DNA of 64,000 bases from Caballeronia sordidicola (GCF_000729995.1 NZ_JNFG01000199.1:496001-560000), one strand, 5' to 3'. Positions 53,277 through 62,678 are shown, counted from the stretch's first letter. Made by a program: numbers and translations. The notes: generated from the letters alone by a model not told the origin.

Positions 53277-53944
53277 AATCGGCCTTTATTTTTGATCTCG
53301 ACGGAACGCTTATCGACAGCGTCTACCAACATGTAATCGCGTGGAGTGAAGCACTGGATAGCGAAGGGCTGAGCCCGCCCGTCTCCAGAATCCACCGCAA
53401 GATCGGCATGAGCAGTGAGTTATTTGCGAAGCAGCTTCTGAGGGAGGTCGACGGCCAGGTGGATGCGGATCGCATCACGCGCGTCAAAAAAAGACAGGGG
53501 GAGGCGTTTGACCGTATGAATGGCCAGATTAAGGCGCTCCCGGGCGCGCGTGAGCTTCTCACTGTATTGACCAGGGCGGACATACCTTGGGCGATCGCCA
53601 CAAGCGGCAGTCCTGAAGCCACAGCTTCGAACCTGGAAAAGCTGGGTCTGAACACTTCAGGGACGATGGTACTAACGGGCGACGATGTAGAGCACGGCAA
53701 ACCCGAACCGGATCTTTTTCTAAAAGCCGCCGAACGTTTGGGCGTACCGATTGAGCGCACGTATATTGTCGGCGACAGCATATGGGATCTGCTCGGCGCA
53801 CGTCGATGCCATGCGCTGGGACTTGGGCTGAAGTCAGGCGGCGTGGGTGAAGAAGAACTTCAACGAGCCGGCGCACTCCGCGTATATGAAGACCCCGCCG
53901 ACCTGCTGGACCATCTGGACGAGTTGGCGACGCTTCCGAAATAA
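53273..53944 (+). CDS. HAD-superfamily hydrolase (phosphoglycolate phosphatase-like)
   Basis: This 223-residue protein has all HAD motifs: FDLDGTLIDS (nucleophile Asp), ATSGSPEAT (motif II Ser), the KPEPDLFLKAA lysine, and VGDSIWDLLGAR (motif IV). The helical cap at about 20-85 places it near beta-phosphoglucomutase/Gph-type phosphatases. Its substrate is unknown. It is translationally coupled to the hemerythrin gene, an unusual pair. A terminator follows at 54023. Confidence 0.92.
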   Translation: MKSAFIFDLDGTLIDSVYQHVIAWSEALDSEGLSPPVSRIHRKIGMSSELFAKQLLREVDGQVDADRITRVKKRQGEAFDRMNGQIKALPGARELLTVLTRADIPWAIATSGSPEATASNLEKLGLNTSGTMVLTGDDVEHGKPEPDLFLKAAERLGVPIERTYIVGDSIWDLLGARRCHALGLGLKSGGVGEEELQRAGALRVYEDPADLLDHLDELATLPK

Positions 53945-54022
53945 AAGCGGGTCAACGTAGCAATCATCTACTGGTATAAGCCGCCAATCACCCTGTTAAT
54001 CTTTGGGGAAATGGTGGGTTTT

Positions 54023-54049
54023 GGGCACTTTTTGTAGTGCCCTTTTTTT
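54023..54049 (+). terminator. Rho-independent terminator after the HAD gene
   Basis: GGGCAC and GTGCCC form a 6-base-pair stem around an 8-base loop, followed by seven T residues. Confidence 0.92.
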
Positions 54050-54120
54050 ATGCTGAGAAGGCATGTCGCACACGACCAACGAAGCCCAAAGTGGGTGGGC
54101 GCTAGCACTGGTCCGCGTGG

Positions 54121-55290
54121 CTACGGCTTGAGGACCACCTTGATGCAGCCGTCCTCCTTGTCGCGGAATGTCTTGTACATGCCCGGTCCGTCTTCCAGCG
54201 GGACCGTGTGGGTAATCACAAACGATGGATCGATCTGGCCTTCCTGAATTCGATGCAGCAGATCGTCTGTCCATCGGTTCACATGCGTCTGACCCATTTT
54301 TCATGTCAGCCCCTTGTTCATTGAGGCCCCAAAAGGAATCTTGTCGATCAAGCCACCATAGACCCCCGGCACGGACAGGATGCCTGCGGGACGGCAGACG
54401 TAGATCATTTCCCTCAGTACGTGCGGGCGGTCACTCTCCAGCATAACGGCCTGTTTGACCCGGTCATACATGGCATCAAACGACCGGGTGGCATGAGATT
54501 CCATGCCGACCGCATCGATGCACTTCTCCGGCCCCTTGCCATTGGTCAACTCTTTCAACCGGTCAAGCACGCTTTCCCGGTCAAAATTAATCGTTATTGC
54601 ACCGCCCTCCTTAGCCATCGCGAGCCGTTCGGGTACCCGGTCGATCACTACAACCTGTCTCGCCCCAAGTAACACGGCACTTCGAATCGCCATCTGACCA
54701 ACCGGGCCCGCACCCCAGATTGCAACGGTATCGTCGGGTTGAATGTCACAATTGACCGCCGCCTGCCACCCAGTCGGAAAAATATCGCCTAAAAACAAGA
54801 CCTGCTCGTCGGTCAGGCCATCAGGGATTTTCACATGCGTCGTGTCAGCCATTGGCACACGAACGTATTCGGCTTGCCCTCCAGCGTATCCGCCAGTTAA
54901 ATGCGAATACCCAAAAAGCCCTGCAGTCGTGTGGCCAAAGACTTTTTCGGCCTTGTCCTTGTTGCGATTGCTTCGCTCGCAGACGGAGAAATTTCCGCGC
55001 TTGCACTGATCGCACTCACCGCAGAATATGGTGAATGGAATGACGACCCGATCGCCGACTCTAAGCGCTTTGTTATCCTTACCAACCTCCACCACCTCCC
55101 CCATGAATTCATGGCCCATAATGTCGCCACTTTCCATAGTCGGCATAAAGCCATCAAACAGATGCAGGTCCGACCCGCAAATCGCGCAGGTCGAAACCTT
55201 GATGATTGCGTCGCGCCCTTCCTCGATAACTGGATCCGGGACCGTGTCGCACCGGATATCATGCTTGCCATGCCAACGAAGCGCTCTCAT
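54121..55290 (-). pseudogene. Zinc-dependent alcohol/formaldehyde dehydrogenase interrupted by in-frame TGA
   Basis: The frame encodes a zinc MDR enzyme: [13 protein letters not shown] with catalytic-zinc Cys, [12 protein letters not shown], structural-zinc [35 protein letters not shown]. After codon 329 a TGA occurs at 54301-54303 where relatives have a leucine (GLTLKMGQTH pattern). The same frame then continues for 59 codons with [40 protein letters not shown] and ends at 54121. The truncated product lacks the C-terminal strands of the catalytic domain. It starts at 55290 after AGGAG. A sigma-54-like promoter lies 75 bases upstream. Confidence 0.85.
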
Positions 55291-55364
55291 TTTCTGCTCC
55301 TGAATATTGATGTGTCGAGGCTCGTGAGGAAAGGGCTCGAAGAATCGCTCGACACAGCCTATTG

Positions 55365-55380
55365 AGCAACGACTATTCCA
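55365..55380 (-). promoter_or_regulatory. Predicted sigma-54 promoter for the alcohol dehydrogenase gene
   Basis: The minus-strand TGGAATAGTCGTTGCT has GG and GC at the 10-base spacing and a perfect TTGCT. It resembles the site of the DUF4142 gene. Confidence 0.6.
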
Positions 55381-55818
55381 CTGCTTCGTTAAGGAAGGTC
55401 TGAACAACTCGCTTTCAGCGTAACTGTTGAGCACATTCTAAATTGGTGGGTCTCTCAAAGCGTTTTTTGGGTTGCGAACCGAACGAAAATGAACCAGAAA
55501 TTGAGCCCATTGATATCCGCTCGCCAAACCTTTCGACATTCTCGGTTGTGTGTCCGCCGCTAAGCTGAAGTGCCGTCCAGACCGGACCGGTGAAAAACGT
55601 TGGTGAAAGACGCCTGAAATGCATCGCAAGAAAAGGACTTCGTGATTGGCGTGTGCATCGGGTCTCCGATCGCCTGTGTCTGGAATTTGACTCAGGCACA
55701 GCCCATGCTCTTAAAACACCTAGTAATGGACCGCACACAAAGTGGCGGCCGCTCATTGGACACGGTGGGCATCGCCCAGCCCTTAACTATGTAGCACTAA
55801 CTTAACCTGCGAGAAATC
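55381..55818 (+). other. Divergent intergenic region, no gene seen
   Basis: About 440 bases. I find no supported gene. The sequence must carry the promoter of the Gly-rich protein gene at 55819, but no element stands out. Confidence 0.35.
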
Positions 55819-56106
55819 ATGAAACGGATAACCACAGTAGCTGCTTTTTTAGCCTTGACGATCATGTCGTCTGCAGCCGTTGCACAATCGGGCGGCGGAT
55901 CGGCTGGTGGAGGCGGATCCGGCGGTGGGTCAAACGGCGGTAGCAAGAGCGCAACCGCCAGACCCGACGGAACAACGTCGGTTGGCGGTGGCATGGGTAC
56001 CGGGACCGGCTCCGCGCCATCCTCAGCTCATAAAAAAGCCAAGGCTATGAAAGGCAACGATGGCACAACCGCTGCGCCAGACGGATCCATGAAAAGCACT
56101 CAGTAG
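55819..56106 (+). CDS. Secreted glycine-rich low-complexity protein
   Basis: This 95-residue protein has a Sec signal (MKRITTVAAFLALTIMSSAA, VAQ) and a mature part dominated by Gly, Ser, Thr and Ala: a run of SGGG units (24-45), then RPDGTTSVGG and a Lys-rich AHKKAKAMKGNDG segment. A short upstream GAGAAA may serve as the ribosome-binding site. Similar small secreted proteins are frequent in Burkholderia; function is unknown. Confidence 0.65.
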   Translation: MKRITTVAAFLALTIMSSAAVAQSGGGSAGGGGSGGGSNGGSKSATARPDGTTSVGGGMGTGTGSAPSSAHKKAKAMKGNDGTTAAPDGSMKSTQ

Positions 56107-56320
56107 ATCGATCCGCGAAAATCGGTGAGTTCGATTCAGGCTGCGGCGGTGACGGTTAGAGGCCTGGCCAATTTTCATGGTCGAGGCCACTAATGAACAA
56201 CCGCGATGCTCGTCAAGCAGCCTCGAGAAATGGATCTAGCAGGCAACTCGAAATGTCCGGACTGCGCCGTAGCACATACATTTCAAATACCCCTTGCATC
56301 GCCCAGACATCTCCGTAAAA

Positions 56321-56340
56321 TACTGTATATACATACAGTA
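56321..56340 (+). promoter_or_regulatory. LexA (SOS) operator
   Basis: TACTGTATATACATACAGTA is a near-perfect palindrome and matches the E. coli LexA consensus CTGT-N8-ACAG. It ends 12 bases before the radical SAM start codon, where bound LexA would block transcription of the DNA-repair pair. Confidence 0.92.
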
Positions 56341-56352
56341 AGCGCTGACAAA

Positions 56353-57564
56353 ATGGAACTGCTCAAGAAGCTCGAAGTGCTGGCAGACGCGGCAAAATAT
56401 GACGCTTCTTGCGCCAGCAGCGGGGCGCCGAAGCGCAGTTCGCGAGGCGGTCCCGGGCTTGGAGCGAGTACAGGCGCCGGTATCTGTCACAGCTTCACGC
56501 CCGATGGCCGTTGCGTGTCGCTACTGAAAATCTTGCTGACGAATTTTTGTCTATATGACTGTCAGTACTGCGTGAACCGTCGGACCAGCAACGTACCGCG
56601 TGCGCGCTTCACGCCTGAAGAAGTTGTAGACCTGACGCTAGATTTTTATCGGCGCAACTATATCGACGGCCTGTTTTTAAGTTCGGGCATCATCCAGTCG
56701 TCGAATTACACCATGGAGCAACTCGTTCGCGTCGCACAGTCCTTGCGCGAGGACCACCAGTTCCGCGGCTACGTGCATCTGAAGACCATTCCTGACGCGG
56801 ATCCGGAGCTGATCGCGCAGGCCGGTAAATATGCCGACCGGTTGAGCGTCAATATCGAACTCCCGACCGAGGTCAGCCTCGAACGGCTCGCGCCCGAGAA
56901 AAGTGCGCGCACGATCAAGCTGGCCATGAGTTCAATCCGGCTCGGACAGGACGAAGCGCTCAGCGACAAAAAAGCGCCGAAATTCGCGCCTGCCGGTCAA
57001 AGCACGCAGATGATCGTCGGTGCAGACAGCACGGACGACCGCACCATCTTGCGCACGGCTGAAACGTTGTACGGGTCGTATAAGTTGAAGCGGGTCTACT
57101 ATTCGGCGTTCAGCCCGATCCCCGACAGTCCTTCCGCCCTGCCCTCAGAGGCGCCGCCGCTATTACGCGAGCATCGGCTCTATCAGGCCGACTTTCTGAT
57201 GCGCGGTTATGGCTTCAACGTGGCTGAACTGTTCGGTGACACTGGCTCGTTGTCGCTTGATATCGACCCGAAGCTTGCGTGGGCGCTGTCCCATCGGCAT
57301 CAGTTTCCGGTTGATCTAAATCGTGCACCGCTGCGCATGATTGCGCGCGTGCCGGGAATCGGCATGCGCAACGCCCAGCGGTTGGTGGAGCTGCGCCGCT
57401 CGCGAGCCTTGCGTTATCAGGATCTCATTCAGTTGCGTTGCTCGATGGCGAAGATCAAGCCGTTTATCGTCACGCAGGACTATCGGGCTCCGCTGAAGGA
57501 CGTGTCGTCGGAACAGCTGCGTCGAGTGCTGACGCCGCCACCTGTGCAGCTCGCGCTGCTGTGA
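56353..57564 (+). CDS. Putative DNA modification/repair radical SAM protein
   Basis: This 403-residue protein starts at ATG 56353 (MELLKKLEVLADAAKYDASC). It binds an iron-sulfur cluster through CLYDCQYC (C-x3-C-x2-C, about residues 64-71) and has FLSSGIIQSSNYTMEQLVRV. Near the C-terminus a helix-hairpin-helix, RVPGIGMRNAQRLVELR, suggests DNA binding. The family always occurs with a DUF4130/UdgX partner, as here. LexA control fits a role in damage repair or base modification. A longer frame to 56206 was rejected because the LexA site lies within it. Confidence 0.92.
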   Translation: MELLKKLEVLADAAKYDASCASSGAPKRSSRGGPGLGASTGAGICHSFTPDGRCVSLLKILLTNFCLYDCQYCVNRRTSNVPRARFTPEEVVDLTLDFYRRNYIDGLFLSSGIIQSSNYTMEQLVRVAQSLREDHQFRGYVHLKTIPDADPELIAQAGKYADRLSVNIELPTEVSLERLAPEKSARTIKLAMSSIRLGQDEALSDKKAPKFAPAGQSTQMIVGADSTDDRTILRTAETLYGSYKLKRVYYSAFSPIPDSPSALPSEAPPLLREHRLYQADFLMRGYGFNVAELFGDTGSLSLDIDPKLAWALSHRHQFPVDLNRAPLRMIARVPGIGMRNAQRLVELRRSRALRYQDLIQLRCSMAKIKPFIVTQDYRAPLKDVSSEQLRRVLTPPPVQLALL

Positions 57565-59109
57565 GTGCGCATGGGACCAAGCGGGCATTCGATGCAACCC
57601 ATCGTCATCGAGAACACGTATAGCGCGTGGCGCGCCGCTGCCCTGCGGATGCTTGCGGCAAACGCGCCGCCGGAATCGATCGAGTGGCGGATCGACAACC
57701 CTGCGCATAGCGCTGCGAGCGGTCATTCCGAGCCAACGAGCGGTTCGTTTGATTTCAACGCGAAGCAGACTGGCAACGACGTAGCGGTATCCACGCCGCG
57801 ACATGTCGAATCTGCTGTGCCGTCACTGGTAGTCGCCATATCGAAAGCACTGGCGGCTCAACTTAACGATGCCGCGCTATATCGGGATCCGCGTCGCTGG
57901 GCGTTTCTGTACAAGGTCATTTGGCGATGGCATCAGGGCGATCGCGCGGTGGCCTCACCTGCCGACGTCGACGGTAATCGCTTGCAGCAGATGGCAAAAG
58001 CGGTTCGACGTGACAAACACGACATGATCGCGTACGTGCGCTTTCGCAAGTGTGCGCAACATGCAGCCGGAGAGCCGGAGTACGTAGCGTGGTATGAGCC
58101 CGCGCACGACATCCTCGCGTGGGGCGCGGAGCAGTTCGCCCAGCGTATGGGCCGCTCGGCCTGGCTGATCGCCACGCCGTCGGGCGCTGCGTCGTGGGAC
58201 GGCGCCACCTTGCACCTGCAATACGATCATGCGCAGCGCGGCGCGATTGCGCCCGATGCCGCCGAGGCGCTCTGGCTCGCGTATTACCGCAGCACCTTCA
58301 ATCCGGCGCGGCTCAATGAAACGGCGCTGTATCAGCACATGCCGGTTCGTTACTGGAAAGGACTGCCCGAGGGCATGCTGATTCCGTCGATGATCAGCGA
58401 AGCGAAGTGCGGTGCGCGACGGCTTGCGCAGGCAAGCGGCGTCGGCGCGCTGGATGGAAAAGCCATTTTCGTCGAAGCCGAAGCGGCGCAGCCGTCGCGC
58501 ACCGCGCCGAGTTCGCTCGACGCGTGCCGTCGCTGCGAGCTATGGCAGCACGCAACGCAGGCCGTGGATGGCGAGGGTCCAGCGGATGCGCGCATCGTGC
58601 TGCTAGGCGAACAGCCGGGCGATCAGGAGGACCTGAGCGGCAAACCATTCGTGGGACCAGCGGGGCAGTTGCTTGACGAGGCCATTCAACGCGCGGGATT
58701 GCGTCGCAGCGATCTCTATCTGACGAATGCGGTCAAGCACTTCAAGTGGACACCACGGGGCAAACGCCGGCTGCACAAAACGCCGGCGCAGCGCGAAGTG
58801 GAGGCTTGCGCCGTATGGCTCGAACGTGAGTTGCAGCGCGTTCGACCCGCCGTCATCGTGACGCTCGGTGCAACCGCGCTGGGCGCATTGCTTGGTGAGA
58901 AGGTCAGTTTGCAGGGCTATCTCGGCGATTCGTTTGAACTGAATGGCATGCGGGTGATTCCGACCTATCATCCGTCGTTCGCGCTGCGTCAGGATGACGA
59001 GGGAGGACTTGAGCAGGTCACCCGGGCGATCTGCGATGCGTTGGCGCGTGCGCGAGACCTCATGGACCAGCGCGCTGATCGGCCTGTGGGCGACTCCCTA
59101 AGCTCGTGA
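57565..59109 (+). CDS. udgX: DUF4130 - UdgX fusion (uracil-DNA cross-linking protein)
   Basis: This 514-residue protein joins an N-terminal DUF4130 domain (about 10-250; DPRRWAFLYKVIWRWHQGDR) to a C-terminal UdgX domain (about 310-500). The UdgX part has GEQPGDQEDLSGKPFVGPAG near 349 and the family-specific loop KRRLHKTP near 400-407, with His404 as the residue that links covalently to uracil in UdgX. The late motif YHPSFALR is also present. The start may be GTG 57565, ATG 57571 or ATG 57592 (MQPIVIENTYS). It lies immediately after the radical SAM gene and shares its LexA operator. Confidence 0.92.
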   Translation: MRMGPSGHSMQPIVIENTYSAWRAAALRMLAANAPPESIEWRIDNPAHSAASGHSEPTSGSFDFNAKQTGNDVAVSTPRHVESAVPSLVVAISKALAAQLNDAALYRDPRRWAFLYKVIWRWHQGDRAVASPADVDGNRLQQMAKAVRRDKHDMIAYVRFRKCAQHAAGEPEYVAWYEPAHDILAWGAEQFAQRMGRSAWLIATPSGAASWDGATLHLQYDHAQRGAIAPDAAEALWLAYYRSTFNPARLNETALYQHMPVRYWKGLPEGMLIPSMISEAKCGARRLAQASGVGALDGKAIFVEAEAAQPSRTAPSSLDACRRCELWQHATQAVDGEGPADARIVLLGEQPGDQEDLSGKPFVGPAGQLLDEAIQRAGLRRSDLYLTNAVKHFKWTPRGKRRLHKTPAQREVEACAVWLERELQRVRPAVIVTLGATALGALLGEKVSLQGYLGDSFELNGMRVIPTYHPSFALRQDDEGGLEQVTRAICDALARARDLMDQRADRPVGDSLSS

Positions 59110-59193
59110 GGGTGATCCAGCGAGGCAGGCTGACTTTCACGCTTCGAGAAACTCTGTATGCCCTTCAAAGGTCGATCGGCACCGCAGCGAAGC

Positions 59194-60495
59194 CTAAAAC
59201 GTTTCCTCCGAAGGCTCCGGCCCGCGCCATACCCCGGTGGGCCTCGCTATCTTCACTGCGGCGCCGGTATGCGCCGACTCGTAGATCGCCTCCATGATTC
59301 GCTGGTCCTGCAGGCCTTCTTCGCCCGGCGTGTGGGGTATCGCATTGCTGATCACGCACTGCGACATGTGATCGATCTCGCGCGCGAACTGGTTGTTCGG
59401 ATCAATCGTGATCTCGGTGACGGCGTTCTTGCCATCGACCAGCGCACCATACCGCAGGCGCAAGCCGTTGTAGCCGAACGCGGGGTCCATCTCGGCCCAC
59501 CCTTGCGGGCCTTGCAGGCGAAAAAATCGCGATTCGTGCGACCCGTAACTCGCCATGCACGTCGCCGTGAATCCGCTTGGAAAACGCAACACGAAATGCA
59601 CGGACTCTTCCACCTCTTTGAAGCGCGGATCATCGTCCGGCCTTGTCGTAGTTGCCGTTGCTTCAAACGGTTCTTCACCGCTCAAGAAGCGCGCCGCGTT
59701 TAGCGCATACAAGCCGATATCAGGCAACGCGCCACCTCCGGCGAGCGCTTTTTTCAGCCGCCATTGCGACGGGTCGCCTACGTTCTGCGAATTGCCAGCA
59801 ATAAACTCACGGAGGGGTCCGAGCTTGCCCTGTTGCACCATCTTGACGATCATGCGGTCCATGGGTTCGTACTGGCTTCGGTAAGCGATCATCAGCTTGC
59901 GATTCGCCTGACGGCATGCACTGATCATGGCCTGGCAATCGGCCGCGCTGGTCGCCATCGGCTTTTCACAAAGCACATGCTTACCGATCTGCGCTGCACG
60001 TACCGTGTACTCCTTGTGCATGCCGTTCGGCAACACGATATACACAACGTGAACACGCGGGTTGTCGGCGAGACGCTCGAAGTTCTGGTAATCGAACACG
60101 TCCGTTTCGCGTAAGCCATACTGACGCGCCACCTTGCGGGCTTTATCGCGGTCCCCGGAGACGAGCGCCGCAACGCGCGAATATTTGCATGCCGATAATG
60201 CCGGCAAGATCTGATCCATCGACAGCCGCCCAAGCCCGACGATCGCGTAACCCACGCGATCGTCAGGAGAGCTGTTTGGGTCAGGCGTTTCTTCCGCCTG
60301 CTCGGTCTTCGGATCTTGAATCAGGGGCAACTTCACGGCATTTTCCGTCGCTGACGCAGGCGCTTCGGCCCACGCACTCCCCGTCGCCACCGCTGCCGCT
60401 AGTCCAACCGCGCTGCGTTGCAGGAAAATACGGCGCGTCGGGCCAGGAATGCGGGCGTTGTCAGCGGGAATGTCCTCGGGCTTGATGTTAGGCAT
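59194..60495 (-). CDS. Tat-exported Gfo/Idh/MocA family oxidoreductase
   Basis: This 433-residue protein has a twin-arginine signal (RRIFLQRSAVGLAAAVATGS, ending near AWA), a Rossmann domain (YAIVGLGRLSMDQILPALSA, about 80-100), EKPMA near 180, and a C-terminal catalytic domain. It resembles glucose-fructose oxidoreductase, which works in the periplasm with tightly bound NADP. The likely substrate is a sugar. It is a single-gene unit, convergent with the UdgX gene. Confidence 0.9.
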   Translation of the reverse strand: MPNIKPEDIPADNARIPGPTRRIFLQRSAVGLAAAVATGSAWAEAPASATENAVKLPLIQDPKTEQAEETPDPNSSPDDRVGYAIVGLGRLSMDQILPALSACKYSRVAALVSGDRDKARKVARQYGLRETDVFDYQNFERLADNPRVHVVYIVLPNGMHKEYTVRAAQIGKHVLCEKPMATSAADCQAMISACRQANRKLMIAYRSQYEPMDRMIVKMVQQGKLGPLREFIAGNSQNVGDPSQWRLKKALAGGGALPDIGLYALNAARFLSGEEPFEATATTTRPDDDPRFKEVEESVHFVLRFPSGFTATCMASYGSHESRFFRLQGPQGWAEMDPAFGYNGLRLRYGALVDGKNAVTEITIDPNNQFAREIDHMSQCVISNAIPHTPGEEGLQDQRIMEAIYESAHTGAAVKIARPTGVWRGPEPSEETF

Positions 60496-60919
60496 TCGGG
60501 CACCCCGAGGAGTTGATTTGGGCTTTACTGCAGCACGTGGCGTTCCTTCGCTGTATCGCGACGTCTGCCATTTCCCGACGACACATGACGGTGCTAACGG
60601 AAGTCGACATGCTTGCGCGCCGGCACCGCCCCGCCTCTCCCGTATGTTTCAGAGAAGTGTTATTCGTGAGCCTTTCACTTCGTTCAAGGTTGTAGCTGGA
60701 CGTGTGCTGTTTTGCTTGATCGTATGGCCACCACCTGGCCGCCACCGAACGGACACCGCTGAGGCCGCAAAGCGTCATCCCCGCCGTTGCTGTTTGCATG
60801 TAGACCATGGCGGAACTCGCCCCACAGCGCGTGAACGCCCTCAACAGTAAAAGATGCTGCCGCGCATGATAGCCCGCTCGTCCCCAAAAACGGCGTGCGA
60901 CGAGGCACGCTGTCGGTGG
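60496..60919 (+). other. Intergenic region upstream of the Gfo/Idh/MocA gene
   Basis: About 420 bases. No gene is supported. A poor -24/-12 match near 60766 (minus strand) lies too far upstream and lacks the -24 consensus. Confidence 0.35.
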
Positions 60920-61129
60920 TCAACGAACTTTTTTCAGCGCACTGGCTTTGTGAATGGCCGTTTTACCACTCTGTGAGCTTTTGACTTCGTATTGGGGATT
61001 GTCAGGAGACGCCTTCGCAACATGCCCACCCGCCTTTGCCGGACCGGTCACCTTACGCGTGACCTTACCTTCCGTGCCGCCCTGCGATGTTTGCCATTGC
61101 ACCTTGTCGCCTTTGGAAACCTTGGTCAT
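60920..61129 (-). CDS. DUF2945 (hypervirulence-associated TUDOR domain) protein
   Basis: This 69-residue basic protein (MTKVSKGDKVQWQTSQGGTE, then GKVTRKVTGPAKAGGHVAKAS) fits the DUF2945 TUDOR-like family: a GDKVxWxxxQG start, SPDNPQYEVKSSQSGK and a KKV end. Its role is unknown. A sigma-54-like promoter lies 69 bases upstream. It stands alone. Confidence 0.92.
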   Translation of the reverse strand: MTKVSKGDKVQWQTSQGGTEGKVTRKVTGPAKAGGHVAKASPDNPQYEVKSSQSGKTAIHKASALKKVR

Positions 61130-61197
61130 ACCGAACTCCTGAAAAATGCGGTCCGAAAATGGCTCTTCGACGGAAACGACGGAGCCAATTAAGTTGG

Positions 61198-61213
61198 CGC
61201 AATTTTGGTTCCA
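61198..61213 (-). promoter_or_regulatory. Predicted sigma-54 promoter for the DUF2945 gene
   Basis: The minus-strand TGGAACCAAAATTGCG has exact GG-N10-GC spacing and the TTGC -12 element, 69 bases before the start codon. Confidence 0.6.
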
Positions 61214-61586
61214 GCCTTTTGCCGTTTCTGAGTAACCATTAGAACCCCGAATTAATGATGGTAGGACACGGCACCCAATCGGCGCCCGAGTAGTCCGTCT
61301 GAGGGGTCTTTGATAACGAAGAAAAGGCGCCAGCGCGTCCAGTCCGAGTTCTCGGACAACGACGACACGGCCGAATTATTTTGCGAGAAACGCTCCTCTT
61401 GCCGGCATCGGGGATTTTTCAGCTACAGGATGTCGCGGTGGCTTCACGTCGACGCCATTGGTTATGCGTGAACGAGGCCAATAGCCCGCTGTGTCAACCG
61501 CTGGAGCAATCCGAATTCGAGCACCACTATCCCCGAACTGGATCGCCCCGCGAACGGCAGACATTCGCCCGTATCTGCCGCGTCAC
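61214..61586 (+). other. Intergenic region, no gene seen
   Basis: About 370 bases between the DUF2945 promoter and the ParA gene stop. No gene or terminator was recognised. Confidence 0.35.
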
Positions 61587-62351
61587 CTAACCGTTGAGTT
61601 CTTGATGCAACGCCAGGTATTCTCGTGCGAGCTTGTGGCGCGGCTCAAGATAAATCATCGGCTTGGCATGCTGATGGCTTTCGCGGATTTTCACCGATTG
61701 CGACAGATAGGAACTGAGTACCGGCAGGCCTTCGTTAAGCAATTCCTGCACAAGTTGTTGCGGCAGGCTTGCGCGTGGCTGAAACTGGTTGATCACGATC
61801 CCTTCGACGGTCAGTTCGGGATTGTGGTCATGCTGGATCTCCTGAACATTTTCGAGCACCGAATACAGCGCACGGCGCGAAAAATCATCGCAATCGAATG
61901 GGATCAGACAGCGTTCGACCGCGACCAGCGCCGAGCGGGTGAAGAAATTGAGGGCGGGGGGCGTATCGATATATACCGCGTCATAGCCGTCGAGACCTTT
62001 GAGCGCATCGCGCAGCTTGTAAATTTTATAGCGCGATTCAAGCTTACCTTGCAAGGCCTCGAGATTGGGGTTCGAAGGAATGATGTCGAGGTTTTCAAAC
62101 GGCGTGCCGTGTATGAACGAGCCGATCTGCGGCTCCCTGAAACTGAAGCTTAAGGTCGCTTCAAAAAAATCGGCCAGACCCGGCTGCGTGTCCCGCGCCT
62201 GCCCGCCCAACAAATACTGGCTTGAATTACCCTGCGGATCGAGGTCGATCACCAGCGTGCGCACCCCTTGGGAGGCACTGATTGCGGCAAGATTACAAAC
62301 GATGGTGGATTTCCCCACCCCACCCTTTTGATTGAATATCACCCGGCGCAT
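61587..62351 (-). CDS. ParA-family ATPase
   Basis: This 254-residue protein starts at 62351 (MRRVIFNQKGGVGKSTIVCN). The deviant Walker A KGGVGKST is at residues 9-16, with VIDLDPQGNSSQYLL and IDTPPALNFFTRSAL following. It resembles orphan ParA proteins that position plasmids, chromosomes or large protein complexes; no parB gene or parS-like repeat is seen. The start was chosen by homology to the usual N-terminus; a frame to 62459 adds 36 unrelated residues. Confidence 0.92.
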   Translation of the reverse strand: MRRVIFNQKGGVGKSTIVCNLAAISASQGVRTLVIDLDPQGNSSQYLLGGQARDTQPGLADFFEATLSFSFREPQIGSFIHGTPFENLDIIPSNPNLEALQGKLESRYKIYKLRDALKGLDGYDAVYIDTPPALNFFTRSALVAVERCLIPFDCDDFSRRALYSVLENVQEIQHDHNPELTVEGIVINQFQPRASLPQQLVQELLNEGLPVLSSYLSQSVKIRESHQHAKPMIYLEPRHKLAREYLALHQELNG

Positions 62352-62662
62352 TGATTTTTCATCCCTAGCGAAGCACCCCCGGGAGTTTATCTGATCGGCA
62401 GCTCCTTTTGGGTCGGTCAGTTCCGATGGTCGAGCGATCCGTCGAACTCCACGCTCCACGCGGACATCAGCGGGGTTGTGAAGGAAGGCATCAAAAGAAC
62501 CACGTCAGCACGGGAAATGTCGACTGCGCCGGAAACCGCAGCGCCGTCTCAATCAGGCTGTGCTCGCGAATACCACCCTGAAAATTGTCCGCGCGGCGTA
62601 AGCAAAAAAGCGGCGCAGCTTATCTCCCTGATGCAGGCGTCTGGCGAAGTGTAGTTCGGTAC
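62352..62662 (+). other. Divergent intergenic region, no gene seen
   Basis: About 310 bases upstream of the ParA gene and the 98-residue protein gene. It includes no convincing gene. Confidence 0.35.
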
Positions 62663-62678
62663 TGGAACGTCGTTTGCA
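62663..62678 (+). promoter_or_regulatory. Predicted sigma-54 promoter for the Met/Pro repeat protein gene
   Basis: TGGAACGTCGTTTGCA has exact -24/-12 spacing and a perfect TTGCA; only the fourth base differs from the consensus. It lies 140 bases before the start. Confidence 0.7.

Noticed and set aside
54301-54303. Selenocysteine codon in the alcohol dehydrogenase
   Set aside because: The TGA replaces a leucine position away from the zinc ligands and no SECIS-like hairpin is evident just downstream.
60765-60780. Sigma-54 site for the Gfo/Idh/MocA gene (minus strand)
   Set aside because: TTGC is present but the -24 half lacks TGG and the distance to the gene is about 270 bases.
61230-61260. 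Further SigF-type promoter (GTAACC at 61232)
   Set aside because: No CGAC or CGAA at 16-base spacing; other GTAACC hits in the window also fail the spacing test.
61587-62351. Plasmid partition locus or replication origin
   Set aside because: A single ParA-like gene without parB, repA or repeated iterons; surrounding genes look chromosomal.
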